From NCBI GenBank assembly GCA_017607445.1, contig JAEVHH010000006.1, positions 496,001 through 560,000 of the forward strand: a stretch of 64,000 bases of DNA, given 5' to 3'. The position numbers and the translations under genes were made by a program. This document shows, in pieces, positions 11,919 through 23,972 of this stretch. The notes under the pieces were generated by a model. The model did not search any database. It had not been told where the DNA came from and saw only the letters and a program-made list of their open reading frames with translations. The DNA is from Histoplasma ohiense. Taxonomy: Eukaryota; Ascomycota; Eurotiomycetes; Onygenales; Ajellomycetaceae. Numbering within the stretch: the first letter of the stretch is position 1; each line of letters opens with the position of its first letter.

Positions 11919-14900
11919 ATGCAAGCAGATGCAATCATAATCTCTGCCATTGTAAATAGCCTAGTCAACATACAAGCAATGATAGACAGTGGTTTTCTTC
12001 ATTACACTCTTATAGACACCCAGCTGGTCGAGAAGCATAAGCTTCAGTGTATTCCCTTTTTCAAGCCATATAAGCTCAGTGGATTTGATGGCTCCAGAGG
12101 ATCCGCCTCCTACAACATGGTAAGATTTAATGTCAATGTAGGAGGACACAAGAAAAAGAATGTATACACATATGAAATACAAGACCTTGAGTACAACCTA
12201 ATACTCAGTCTATCATGGCTCACAGAATTTGGAACCTTGTTGAACACATGCAACCACTGCCTTATTTTCTCAGAAGGTGACTGTGTTTACAAGAAAGATG
12301 TTGATAGAACTGCTGATCTCACTCAGATATCAGCAGAAGTGTACAAACTACTAACCCACCAAGCACATGAGAAGAAGAACATCCAAGTGTTCGCTGCTAG
12401 CATGGCAGATATCAAAAAGGCATTAGAGAAACTAGAATCCAAGAACCCCAAGAAACCATGCAAAGAACTATCTGAATCATACAAAGATTTCACAGACATG
12501 TTCAATGAAAAAGAAGCTGAAAAGCTTCCCCCTCACTGAGGACCTGGTATAGATCATACAATTGAGCTCATCAAGAAAGATGATAAGGATCTGCAACCAC
12601 TCTGAGGTTCTCTCTACAGCATGTTGCATGACAAGCTTCTTGTTCTATGAAAAATGCTCAATGAATTACTGAACAAAGACTTCATTTGTGTTAGCAACTC
12701 ATCTGCTGCAGCATCTGTACTGTTTGTGAAGAAATCAGAAGAAGGCTTATGATTCTGTGTTGACTACTGAGGACTCAACAAGATTACACAGAAGGACTGA
12801 TACTCTCTCCCACTCATCAACAAAACACTCAAATGAATAGAAAAAGCAAAATGGTTTATGAAGCTTGACATCTCTGCAGCCTTCTATAAGATAAGGATTA
12901 ATGAAGGTGACGAATGGCTAACCGCTTTTTGTACACATTATGGATTATACAAATGGACAGTGACCCTCTTTGGATTAGCGAACATCTCAAGCACATTCCA
13001 GAAATACATTAACTGGGCCCTATGAGACCTGCTCAACAAGATCACCTCAGCATACATGGATGATATCCTGATCTTCACCAATGGACCACTCACTGAGCAC
13101 TGCAAGCACATACAACAAGTGCTTGACTGCCTACATAAAGCCAGACTGCAAGTGGACATTGATAAATGTGACTTTGAGACCAAGTCTATGATCTATCTAG
13201 AATTCATCATCAAAGCTGAAAAAGACATATGCATGGATTCTAAGAAGGTGGAAGCAATCCTCAACTGGGAGGCATCAGTCTTGATAAAAAAGACTAGAAG
13301 CTTTCTAGAATTCACCAACTTCTACTGAAGATTCATCAAAGACTTCTCTGATATCATACAACCACTGACAGACCTGACCCAGAAAGACACTGTATTCCAA
13401 TGAACTGACAAAGTGGATGCAGCATTCAAAAAGCTGAAGTGTATGTTCACAAGCACCCCAATGCTGCAATCATTCAATTCAGATAAGCATATGATTCTCG
13501 AAACAGATGCCTTGAGTTATGTAGTAGATGAGGCACTAATGCAATATGATAACAAAGATGTTCTATGACTCTGTGTCTTCATCTTGAAAAAGATGTCGCC
13601 CATCAAATGCAACTATGAGATCTACAACAAGAAGCTTCTAGTGATCATACAATGTCTTGAAGAATGAGAGTCTGAACTTATGAGTGTTGAGAAGTTTGAG
13701 ATTGTTACTGATCATAAGAACTTAGAATACTTCACAACCACTTGTAAGCTTACTGAGAGGCATATGTGTTGGTCATTGTTTCTTAGCCATTTTTCATTCA
13801 CAATTTGTTATTGATCTGGAGTAGAGAACATTCTTGTGGATGCTCTGTTCTGCTGAGAACAAGATATGCCATCTGATGATCTAGATGACAGATGGAAACA
13901 CTGAGAGCATTGATTAATCAATCTCATGATCATAGAAAGTTCTACACAATCAGATGAACTCTGTGTACATATCAATCAGTTCTGAGCTCAAGAACCCTTG
14001 CTTGAAGAATAATGGAGACTAGCAGCAGAAGCAGATGAATTCTGACAGCAAGTCACTGAAGTCATATAAAGTAAAGCACCTCAATTCCCTGCAGGTGTAT
14101 ATCCAAGAACAGATATCTCAGCATGTTCAATCAATGATGACAACTGCTTATGCTTTTGAGATAGATGATGGGTCTCCGATTCAGAACCTCTATGAACATG
14201 AATCATGCAAGAAATCCATGACTCACCAATGACTGGGCACTCAGAACACAAAATCATGTACAACATCATCACTCAAGAATTCTACTGGCCAGATATGTCA
14301 AAAGACATACATCAGTTCATACACAACTGTGATTGCTGTGGCTCAGTGATGGCATGATGTGAATGCTGAAAAGGGATGCTGAAGCCTCTATCTGTCCCCA
14401 ACTGAACTTGATGTGATATAGCTATTGATTTTGCAGTTTCTTTATCTGAAAGTGGAGGTTCTATGAACATTCTAGTCATTGTCAACTGACTCAGCAAGAG
14501 CATAATACTACAGCTCTGTGATAAGATGAATGCTGAAGTAGTTGCAGATGCCTTCATCAGAAGCCTGTTCTATTGTATGTATAGTCTGTCTTCATTCATT
14601 GTGTCAGATAGAGGCAGTCAATTCATCAGTGCACTCTGAGCCTGTGTATGCCAATTATTAAGAATTGAACAAAAGTTATCAATGGTGTACCACTCAGAGA
14701 CTGATGGAGCTACTGAGAGAATGATACAAACAGTAAAGAACATCCTCTGTAAGTTCTGCAATTACATGCAAGACAACTGAAGCAACCTGCTGCTACACAC
14801 TGAGATTGTGATTAACAGTCAAGATTCCACTACAACAGATGTAAGCTCATTCTTTCTTCTACACAGATACAATCTAGAGGTTCTGAACTTTCTCAAGACT

Positions 14901-15484
14901 CTCTGAGAAACCACACACATCCGCAGCCTCATACAGACAGCAGAGAACATCATGAGCAAGCTGAAGAAAGTCTGTGAATGAGCAGAAGCTTCAATGATCA
15001 GTGCTCAGCAAGATTACAAGAATCAAGCAAACATCAGAAGGAGTTCTGCAACCCAATACCATGTAGAAGACAAAGTCTGACTGAATCTCAAGAACATAAG
15101 AACAGACCACCCCTTGCATACATTAGATTACCACCATGTCAAGTATACAGTGAAGGAAGTGCTAGGCACACATGATTATCAACTTGACACCCCACCTGGC
15201 ATCCATGACATCTTTCATACAAACCTGCTCCGACCCACGGCCGAGGATCCATTCCCCTCACAGAGAACCTCCAATTGACAGCCACCCACCATTGTAGAAG
15301 AAGACAATGAACTCAAGTGGGAAATTGAAGCAATTCTTGACAATAGAACCAACCACCACTGCTGTGAATACCTTGTCAAATGAGTAGGATACAATTGTCT
15401 GATCTGGGAACCTGCATCTGCCTTGAAGGACACTGCTGCTCTCAACACCTATGAGTCCTCACTCATCTCAGTAGAGGGGGATAA
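11919..15484 (+). pseudogene. pol: A2 pol, hypermutated
   Basis: Begins at the ATG matching 31811 in A1. The first 206 codons (protease region with D-S-G-F) are open to a TGA at 12537-12539 that replaces CGA. RT with Y-M-D-D intact is at about 13053-13064. RNase H, integrase and chromodomain follow with many TGA codons. At the site where A1 has an extra C (33196-33198), this copy reads AGC TTT CTA (about 13299-13307), without the extra base. Confidence 0.9.
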
Positions 15485-16018
15485 TGTGATGGGTTAGCAT
15501 CTGTTAGCAATTAACTTACACAATCAACTCCCCTTCTGCACCCACTTGTTTCTGGCTGTTGTGATCTCATATAATCCTCAATGTTCTTCTGCTCTGTGCT
15601 CTGCACTTGTGTAGTTTCTAATAATTCTTCTGTGTAGCTTCTTACATTCCCTCACTCTGTGTTCTGCACTCATATAGTCTCTAATGATTCTTCCACATAG
15701 CTTCTTATGTTCTTCTGCTCTGTGTTCCACACTTGTGTAGTCTCTAACAATTCTTCCACATAATTCTCAATGATTCCCCCACCTCACATTCCGCACTCAT
15801 GTAACTTCTAATGATTCTTACGCATACCTCTTAATGTTCTTCTGCTCCGCGCTCCACTGTGGAGCAGCTTCTGATATTCTTCCGCCCTGAACTTTCCCCT
15901 ATAAGAACCCCCTTCGTACGACCTTTTCTTCTGATTTCTTTTCTCTTTCTTTCCTTAATCAATTCGTAATCTGTAATTAGAATAGTACCAAATCGTTAAT
16001 CGAAGTACGCCCGTTACA
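15485..16018 (+). repeat. A2 3' LTR (534 bp)
   Basis: Same length and ends as the 5' LTR (TGTGATGGGTT...CGTTACA), with a different and heavier set of transitions in its first 300 bases. Followed by the GATTG target copy. Confidence 0.95.
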
Positions 16019-17433
16019 GATTGCTACTTCTGAGCATCTCTGTGACATCTGTTGTCAAGACAGTGAACAGCTGCTAGCTTCTTTTGAGTTAGACATCTGA
16101 GAATGTCATTCACACATCTGAGTGTGGCAGAACAGTGCTGATGCTCAGCTGAGTAGAGTTGACAGCAGTTGACACACTGTGATGCTCTCTTACACTTCAC
16201 ATCTGTTGACTTCTCATACTGGCTTGTGAGCTCACTGCAGTTGAAGCATCTCATCAGTTGCACATACTTTGATAAATGGCAGTATCTCTGACATTCTGAG
16301 TCATGTCTCACTGTCAGTGATCTTTTCTCAATGAGTCTGACCCTCTCACTGACATTGAAGAGTGAGAAGTCTTTCACTGAGATGAGAAAGAAAACAATTC
16401 ATGTAATCTTCTTCATCTTGAAGTTCACTTCATATTGCAAAAATTGACAGCTCACTGATTTTATCTTTGTCTGAGTCAGAATCTCTCTCTCAATCATCTT
16501 ATCTGTGAAGATTCTTGTTTCTTTTCAGTTCTGAATGAATTCTGAAACTTCTGAGACAGTATAATTGTATCACCACTCTGATAGCTGAATCTCTGTGGTA
16601 TCAAGAACTTCACAGAGAGTAGCCACTGTCTTCTCAGTGATCAGAGCATCATATATGCCTCTGTTGTTTAATGTGATCACTCAATCTGTTCTGATGAGCT
16701 TCATCTTTGACATATTAGTCACATCTTTCACTCTCTGAATGTTTGCAACAATCATCTGCTGCACAGTATATGGCTGCAGCTGGGCAATTCATTTCTCTGA
16801 CTGAAGAATAATGAGAACTCATGAATTCTTCTGCTGCTTTGTGCTCTCTGTGAGACTCTTTGACTGACTGATATTCTTGAGCTGCAGGCTGACTTCACTA
16901 GCTCTGTCAGCTGAGAAAGCTGCAGTTTTGACAGAAATAGCTTCAGAGAGAGCAGAATTTTTCCTCTTCTGTATAATGTCTGCTCAGATAGTCAGCTTTT
17001 TTATAGTTGTCTTTGCTGAATTCAACTGTGAGTGAGTGTCTGAAGCAGCACTCTCTCTCAGAGTTGATGCTGCACTCAGATCTGCTGTCACATATGCAAT
17101 GAATCTTTTACAGAAGACTCAGATAAAGTTCTGACTGACTGACTGTTTCTTCTTCTCAACTCAGCTGTTCAGAGTCTTTGTCAATCTGATGAGAGTCTTC
17201 TGCTGCAGATTTTGTTGCTGTTGAGCCTTCTCAAACTGCTTCTGTAGCTGAGAGATGACTGTGGGGATGCTGTCACTGATTTCTTTGAGAACTGAAGAAG
17301 ACATTGTAACAGTCTTTCTCTGTCTCTTGTCAGTCTTCTCAGTAACAAAATTGGCTGGTAACTCTGGCTTCAGTGATCTGATGTAGGCTGTGTCGATGTC
17401 CTTGGATGGATGGAAGGGCATTGAGGGCTCCAT
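16019..17433 (-). pseudogene. L1 ORF1 (Gag-like, CCHC), decayed
   Basis: The N-terminal frame at 17161-17433 (ATG at 17433) has a coiled-coil, Gln-rich stretch (S-Q-L-Q-K-Q-F-E-K-A-Q-Q-Q-Q). The C-terminal frame at 16024-16377 has serial Cys/His knuckles (C-F-N-C, C-V-N-C-C...H-Q-H-C). This is the RNA-binding ORF1 protein of Tad/CRE-like LINEs. The middle is interrupted by TGA codons. A2 is inserted just after the knuckles. Confidence 0.8.
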
Positions 17434-17587
17434 GACCACTCAACCTGTGCAGTACACACACATAGAGTAATTGCAGAGAGTGTGTGATGATGTTGAACAG
17501 GTTGAAGGGTTAAAATTATACAAAAAACAGTTAGAAAAATGGAAAAATTCAAATGTACCTCTACATTCATGAGTAGTTGTAAGGATG
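17434..17587 (-). other. L1 5' untranslated region
   Basis: The sequence from the 5' start (reverse complement of ...TTGTAAGGATG at 17587) to the ORF1 ATG is shared with L2, L3 and L4. The common 5' start in four copies shows the true LINE 5' end rather than random truncation. Confidence 0.75.
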
Positions 17588-19530
17588 TGCACATTCATTG
17601 TGATCATGAATATCTCCTTGTTTTGTGTGAAGACTGTCTTTATCTCATGAGTGAAAGCAGCTATCAGATTCATTGCAGATCATCTGAGCAGCATCTCTTT
17701 ATACTGCAAGCTGACTATATTATGAATGAGTGCTGTGTATATCAGTCATCTTGCAACAATGCATTTCAGCTTCTTGAAGATTACTGAGAGAAGAATAATG
17801 AGTCTTCAGAAGCAGACTGAGCTTCTGTTTTTTTTATCTATCTTGAGTATCATTGTCATCTCTATCAGCTTTCAGATTTGTGAGAAGTGGCAGAGCTGAA
17901 GACAGCAGTTGTATAACTGCTGTACAAAGAGAGACATATACTGTCAGCATATCTTGAGCAGCTGTACTGTGATTTCATCTATATCTGAAGAGATACTCTG
18001 TACTTCAATGATGTTGTGCTCTATCTTCTTCATCTCAATCTGAGAATCTCAGAGCAGATTTCTCATGCCACTTCAGTGCTCATCATTCAATGAGTTGTAT
18101 TTCAGATCATCAGCTGAGTTGTATTGCTTCAGAATAATTTGTCAAAATGTTTTGACTTTGACAGCTGTCTCTTCTATAATCTGATCCTCAATCATCAAAG
18201 AAAATGCTCTGAGATTGAGTTTCAGCTTATGTTATACTATCATCTAATACAGATCTCTGTCATCTCTGATCTCATTGATCATCTGCTTTCAGTATACACA
18301 CTTGATCTTACACACTGTGTTCTTGAATCAGTGCTTTGCAGTCTCTGTTTGATGAGTGATGAGCTCTTGATGCACTCTTCAGTAGTCTGCTGTTCATCAG
18401 AGAGCTGTAGTCTGTTCTTGTTGCACTGACTTGCTGACTGTCTGAGCTGCAGTCAGAAGATTCTGAGTGAAGCATTAGATCAGATCATCAAGCTGTGCTG
18501 CATTCTCAACTCTATCTAAATAAGATATATTTATCATGAAATCTCTGATAAGATCTGCAAAGAGCTTCAGCTGAGAGTCTGTGATTTTGATCTGAGCTCT
18601 GCTCTGCTGTGTCTGAGATGTTGTTGACAGTATAATAATTATAGACTGATGATCTGAGCTGCAGTGTAAATCTTGACATACTGAAGTGAAAGCAAAAATC
18701 ACATTGAAGAAGATGAGATCAATTATATGATCTGCTGCATGAGTTGAAATATCTATCTCTTTCACAAAGTTCATTTTATATTTACTGATTCACTGAACAA
18801 GCTCCTCTTCTCAGTGCAGATTTGCTGTCTCTGATTCAAAGATATTATATTATACATTGAAATCTTCATCTATTAGACAGCAGACTGATGAACTCAAATT
18901 GATCAGATAGTTCATGACTGTATCTGTCTCAGACTGTCTGTACACATTGAGAATGTGGCAGTCATTGACACTGACTTACAGTAGATCTCTGTTTTGCACA
19001 GATTGATGTTGCTGTGCTTTTATTTTTGAACTCTTGTATATGTATGTCATGATTCAGGGCCTCTTCTCCTCTCACTGCTTCAGATTAGTGTCATTTCAGC
19101 AGTCTATAAGTGCAAAACACTTATATGCTGAGTGATTAGAAGTCTTGATGTCAGAGTGTGTGTAAAGCTTCTGTATACAGATCACTTCACAGCTCTGTTT
19201 GAAAGTAAGCTGTAGAGCTGCTGTGTGACAGAGAGCTGCTCTGACTGTATTTACTCAAAAAATCTGTAGAGAGTGATTTTTCTGCTGATTGTTTCTGCAG
19301 CATCAGCTGCATTGCTGATGTTGATATTCTAGCATAAGAAGTCATTTAATGAGCTGCTGTCAAAGTTCATCTGCAGAATGAGATTGAAGAATTTCAGATC
19401 TGTTGTCTGCATGCTGAGACTAGACTGCTTTTTGATTGCTTGACTATACTGCTGCTCTGCTGTGTAAGTTAAGTGTTATCTGATGTGAATCATCTGTCAG
19501 ATAATGTTCTCTTCACTGATGAAGCTCTGA
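17588..19530 (-). pseudogene. L2 ORF2, endonuclease and partial RT
   Basis: The endonuclease frame at 18475-18774 reads F-V-K-E-I-D-I...S-S-D-H-Q-S..., matching L1 and L4. RT begins downstream and is cut at 17588 by L1. Stops are mostly TGA. Confidence 0.75.
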
Positions 19531-19538
19531 GTAGTCAT

Positions 19539-21056
19539 TCACTTACAGAGTGCTAGCTCAGTGAACTGTGTTGACTGAGTTGATTGAGTGAATGATGTAG
19601 ATATCATCACTGCAATCATTGATGCTGATTGTGTTGATAATGATTGCCACTTCTGAGTATCTCTGTGACATCTGTTGCCAAGACAGTAGACAGCTGCTAG
19701 CTTCTTTTGAGTTAGATGTCTGAGAATATCATTCACACATCTGAGTGCAGCAGAGCAGTGCTGATGCTCAGCTGAGTAGAGTTGACAGCAGTTGACACAC
19801 TGTGATGCTTTTTTACACTTCATATCTATTGACTTTTCATACTGGCTTATGAGCTTGCTGCAGTTGGAGTATCTCATCAGTCACACACATTTTGATGAAT
19901 GACAGTATCTCTAGTATTCTGAGTCATGTCTCACTGTCAGTGATTTTTTCTCAATGAGTCTGACTCTCTCACTGACATTGAAGAGTGAGAAGTCTTTCAT
20001 CAGAGTGAGAAAGAAAACAATTCATGTAATCTTTCTTATCTTGAAGTTCACTTCATATTATGAGGGTTGACAGCTCACTGATTTTATCTTTATCTGAGTC
20101 AGAATCTCTTTTTCAATTATCTTATCTGTGGGGATTTTTATCTCTTCTCAGTTCTGAACAAATTTCAGAACTTCTGAGATAGTATAATTGTATCACTGCT
20201 CTGATAGCTGAATCTCTGTGATGTCAAGAACTTCACAGAGAGTAGTCACTGTCTTCTCAGTGATCAGAGCATTGTATATATCTCTGTTGCTTGATGTGAT
20301 TGCTCAATCTGTTCTGATGAGCTTCATCTTCAGCATATTAGTCACATTCTCCACTCTCTGAATGTTTGCAACAATCATCTGCTGCACAGTATATGACTGC
20401 AGCTGAGTGACTCATTTCTCTGATTGAAGAGTGATGAGAACTCATGAGTTCTTCTGCTGTTTTGTGCTCTCTGTGAAGCTTCTTGACTAATTGATGTTCT
20501 TGAGCTGCAGATCAGCTTCACTAGCTCTGTCAGCTGAGAAAGTTGCAGTTTTAACAGAGATAGCTTCAGAGAGAACAGAATTTTTTCTCTTCTGTATAAT
20601 ACTCACTCAAATAGTCAGCTCTCTCACAGTTGTCTTTGCTGAATTTGACTGTGAATGAGTGTTCAGAGCAGCACTTTCTCTCAGAGTTGATACTGTGCTC
20701 AGATCTGCTGTCACATATGTGATGAATCTTTTATAGAAGATTTGAGCAAAGTTCTGATTGACTGACTGCTTCTTCTTCTCAACTCAGCTGTTTAGAGTTT
20801 TTGTCAATCTGATGAGAGTCTTCTGCTGTAGATTCTGTTGCTATTGAGTTTTCTCAAACTGTTTCTGTAGCTGAGAGATGGCTGTGGAAGTGCTGTCACT
20901 GATTTCTTTGAGAACTGAAGAAGACATTGTAACAGTCTTTCTCTGTCTCTTATCAGTCTTTTCAGTAACAAAATTGATCAGTGACTCTGACTTCAGTGAT
21001 CTGATATAGACTGTGTTGATGTTCTTGAATGAATGGGAGGGTGTTGAGGACTCCAT
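19539..21056 (-). pseudogene. L2 ORF1 (CCHC), decayed
   Basis: Colinear with L1 and L4 ORF1. The N-terminal coiled-coil region is open at 20841-21056, and the C-terminal Cys/His knuckles (C-V-N-C-C...H-Q-H-C) are open at 19539-19877. Multiple TGA codons lie between them. Same role as in L1; not functional. Confidence 0.75.
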
Positions 21057-21209
21057 GACCACTCAACCTGTGCAGTACACACACATAGAGTAATCACAGA
21101 GGGTGTGTGATGATGTTGAATAGATTGAAGGGTTAAAATTATGTGAAAAACAGTTAGAAAATGGAAAAATTCAAATGTACTTCTATGTTCATGGGTAGTT
21201 GTAAGAATG

Positions 21210-22368
21210 ACTTCATATTATGAGAGTTGACAGCTCACTGATTTTATCTTTGTCTGAGTCAGAATCTCTCTCTCAATCATTTTGTCTGTGAGAATTCTTG
21301 TCTCTTTTCAGTTCTGAATAAATTCTGAGATCTCTGAGACAGTATAATTGTATCACCACTCTGATAGTCAGATCTCTGTGATGTCAAGAACTTCACAGAG
21401 AGTAGTCACTGTCTTCTCAGTGATTAGAGCATTGTGTATGTTTCTGTTGTTTAATGTAATCACTCAATCTATTCTGATAGACTTCATCTTCAGTATATTA
21501 ACCATATTTTTCATTCTCTGAATATTTGTAATGATCATTTGCTGTACAGTATATGACTGCAGTTGAGTGATTTGTTTCTCTGACTGAAGAATGATAAAAA
21601 CTTATGAGTTCTTTTGCTGTTTTATGTTCTTGATGAAACTTTCTGATTGACTGATATTCTTGAGCTGCAGACTGACTTCACTAGCTCTGTCAGCTGAGAA
21701 AGCTGCAGTTTTGATAGAGATAGCTTCAGAAAGAGCAGAATTTTTTCTCTTCTGCACAATATTCACTCAGATAGTCAGCTCTCTTGCAGTTGTCTTTGCT
21801 GAATTTGACTGTGAATAAATATTCAGAGCAGTACTCTCTCTCAGAGTTGATGCTGTACTCAGATCTACTATCATATATATAATGAATCTTTCACAGAAGA
21901 TTCAGATAAAATTCTAACTGACTGACTACTTCTTCTTCTCAACTCAATTATTCAGAGTTTTTGTTAATCTGATGAAAGTCTTCTATCACAGATTCTGTTG
22001 CTGTTGAGTCTTCTCAAACTATTTCTGTAGCTGAGAGATGACTGTGAAAATGCTGTCACTGACTTCTTTGAGAATTGAAGAAAACATTGTAACAGTCTTT
22101 CTCTGTCTCTTGCCAGTCTTTTCAGTAACAAAATTAATCAGTGACTTCAGCTTCAGTGATCTGATGTAGACTGTGTCAATGTTCTTGAATGAATGGAAGA
22201 GTATTGAGAACTCCATGACCACTCAATCTGTGCAGTACACACACATAGAGTAATCACAGAGAGTGTGTAATGATGTTGAACAGATTGAAGAGTTAAAATT
22301 ATACAAAAAACAGTTAGAAAATGGAAAATTCAAATGTACTTCTACATTTGTGAGTAGTTGTAAGAATG
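21210..22368 (-). mobile_element. LINE copy L3, 5' UTR and ORF1 N-part
   Basis: The 5' end at 22368 and 5' UTR are like those of L1, L2 and L4. The ORF1 start is near 22216 (frame 22019-22216), then decayed ORF1 until 21210, where the 5' end of L2 begins. L3 was therefore the target of L2. It is more AT-rich than L1 and L2, as if mutated for longer. Confidence 0.8.
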
Positions 22369-22554
22369 TATGCATTCTGATCAAGTGTATGAGCTCATAT
22401 TTCTCTGAGGCAAAAATAGTCTCATGTCTTTTTGCTCAGATCTCACATTTTGAGTGAATTCTCATCAGTTGTGCACAATTTGCCTCTGTAGATGTGTCAT
22501 AAGCAAGAATATTGACATCATCTATAAAATCAATATAACTAACTGATCTATCTG
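22369..22554 (-). pseudogene. RT fragment of a second LINE family (LX)
   Basis: The minus strand reads as an RT palm: Y-I-D-F-I-D-D-V-N-I-L-A-Y, then T-S-T-E-A-N-C and E-K-Y-E-L-I-H-L, with one TGA where Trp is usual. It resembles the F-V/I-D-D and thumb region of fungal Tad/I-type LINE RTs but is not the Tad-type family of L1-L6. It is cut by L3 on the left and by the A3 LTR on the right. Confidence 0.65.
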
Positions 22555-23025
22555 TGTAACAGGCATACTTCAATTAACAATTTGATACTATTCTAATTAC
22601 AGATTATGAATTGATTAAGAAAAGAAAGAGAAAAAAAATCAGAAGAAAAGGTTGTACAAAGAAGATTCTTATAGAGAAAAATTCAGAGTGAAAGAATATC
22701 AGAAGCCACTTCACAGTGAAGTGCAGAGTGAAAGAATATTAAAAACTATACAGAAAAATTGTTAGAAACTATATAAGTATAAAGTGTGAGACAGAAGAAT
22801 CATTGAGAGCTATATGAAAGAATTGTTAGAAACTATATGAGTGCAGAGCACAGAGTGAGAGAACATTAAAAGCTACACAGAAGAATTGTTAGAGACTACA
22901 CAAGCACAGAGCACAGAGTAGAAGAACATTGAAAATTATACAAGATTACAATAATCAGAAACAAGTAAATACAGAAGAGAAGTTGATTGTGTAAGTTAAT
23001 TACTAATAGATATTAATTCATCACA
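22555..23025 (-). repeat. A3 3' LTR (471 bp)
   Basis: Exactly the 471 bp length of the A1 LTR in reverse orientation (TGTAACAGGC...TTCATCACA). It lacks the extra ~62 bp unit of A2, A4 and A5. Confidence 0.9.
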
Positions 23026-23818
23026 TTATCTTCTTCTATCAGAGTGAGTGAGAACTTGTAGATGTTGAGAGTGATGATATTCTTCAAGATAAACATGAGT
23101 TCTCAGATCAGACAATTGTATTCTACTTATTTGATAAAATATTCACAGCAGTGATGATTGATTCTATTATCAAGAATTGTTTTGATTTCTCATTCAAGTT
23201 TATTATCTTCTTCTATAATGATGAGTGGCTGTCAATCAGAGATTCTCTGTGAGGGGAATGGATTCTCAGCTGTGGGTTGAAGCAGGTTCATATGAAAGAT
23301 ATCATGAATGTCAGATGAGATGTTGAGTTGATAATCATATATATCTAGCACTTTCTTCACTGCATATTTGATGTGATGATAATCTAGTATATATAAGAAA
23401 TGATTCATTTTTATATTCTTGAGATTCAGTCAGACTTTGTTTTCTATATAATATCAGATTGCAGAACTTCTTCTGATGTTTATTTGATTCTTATAATTTT
23501 ACTGAATGCTGATTATTGAAGTTTCTACTCATTTGTGAACTTTCTTCAGCTTGCTCACAATATTCTTTGTCATCTATATAAAACTGCAGATGTATACAGT
23601 TTCTCAGAAAGTCTCAGAAAAGTTCAGAATCTCTAAGTTGTATTCATATAAAAAAAAGAATAGACTTATATCTGTTGTAGCAGAATCTCAACTGTTAATC
23701 ACAATTTCAGTATATGACAGTAGATTGCTTCAATTGTCTTGTATATAATTGCAGAATTTATGAAGAATGTTCTTTACTGTTTATATTATTCTCTCAGTAG
23801 CTTCATCAGTTTCTGAGT
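23026..23818 (-). pseudogene. pol: A3 pol C-terminal fragment
   Basis: Reverse-strand match to A1 pol from the stop (TTATCTTCTTC at 23026 mirrors the A1 end) back to the integrase T-D-G-A-T-E-R segment. It covers the integrase C-terminal part and the chromodomain. TGA stops abound. Confidence 0.85.
23805..23818. repeat. Target duplication of L4, left copy (14 bp)
   Basis: ATCAGTTTCTGAGT is found immediately 5' of L4 and again at 36460-36473 after its CAAA tail. Target duplications of this length are typical of LINEs. Confidence 0.85.
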
Positions 23819-23972
23819 CATTCTTACAACTACTCATGAATGTAGAGGTACATTTGAATTTTTCCAATTTTCTAACTGTTTTTCATATAATTTTAACCCT
23901 TCAATCTGTTCAACATCATTGCACACCCTCTGCAATTACTCTACATGTGTGTACTGCACAGGTTGAGTGGTC

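Larger units (their letters stand above)
9923..16018 (+). mobile_element. Gypsy copy A2, complete but hypermutated
   Basis: Two 534 bp LTRs, leader, gag and pol in the same order as A1, bounded by the GATTG duplication. Differences from A1 are overwhelmingly C-to-T or G-to-A at CpG and CpC/GpG. The two LTRs carry different sets of these changes, so they mutated independently after insertion. Some stretches, such as 12092-12126, are still identical or nearly identical to A1. It is less damaged than A3, A4 or A5, suggesting fewer mutagenic cycles. Confidence 0.95.
7286..17587 (-). mobile_element. LINE copy L1 (Tad-type), interrupted by gypsy A2
   Basis: Minus-strand LINE whose 5' end is at 17587; the 5' start is the same as in L2, L3 and L4. 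The sequence is 17587-16019, then the A2 insertion (9923-16018), then 9922-7286, where Gyp-D cuts it inside RT. Alignment with L4 and L6 by eye is continuous across the A2 insertion, which lies near the end of ORF1. The 3' half should be left of the window. Confidence 0.85.
17588..21209 (-). mobile_element. LINE copy L2, 3' part displaced by L1
   Basis: Minus-strand Tad-type LINE with its 5' end at 21209. It runs through 5' UTR, ORF1 (ATG near 21056; N-terminal part open at 20841-21056; CCHC part at 19539-19877), endonuclease (18475-18774, with the S-S-D-H-Q-S motif) and the start of RT. It stops at 17588 exactly where the 5' end of L1 begins, so L1 inserted into L2. All frames carry TGA stops. 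The missing 3' part should lie beyond the 3' end of L1, outside the window. Confidence 0.8.
22555..23818 (-). mobile_element. Gypsy copy A3, 3' end only
   Basis: Minus-strand family-A remnant: the 3' LTR and the last part of pol. L4 inserted at 23818 within the integrase core region, and the rest of A3 is not found on the far side of L4. It is heavily mutated, with CpG replaced by TpA in places, meaning both strands were hit. Confidence 0.85.
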
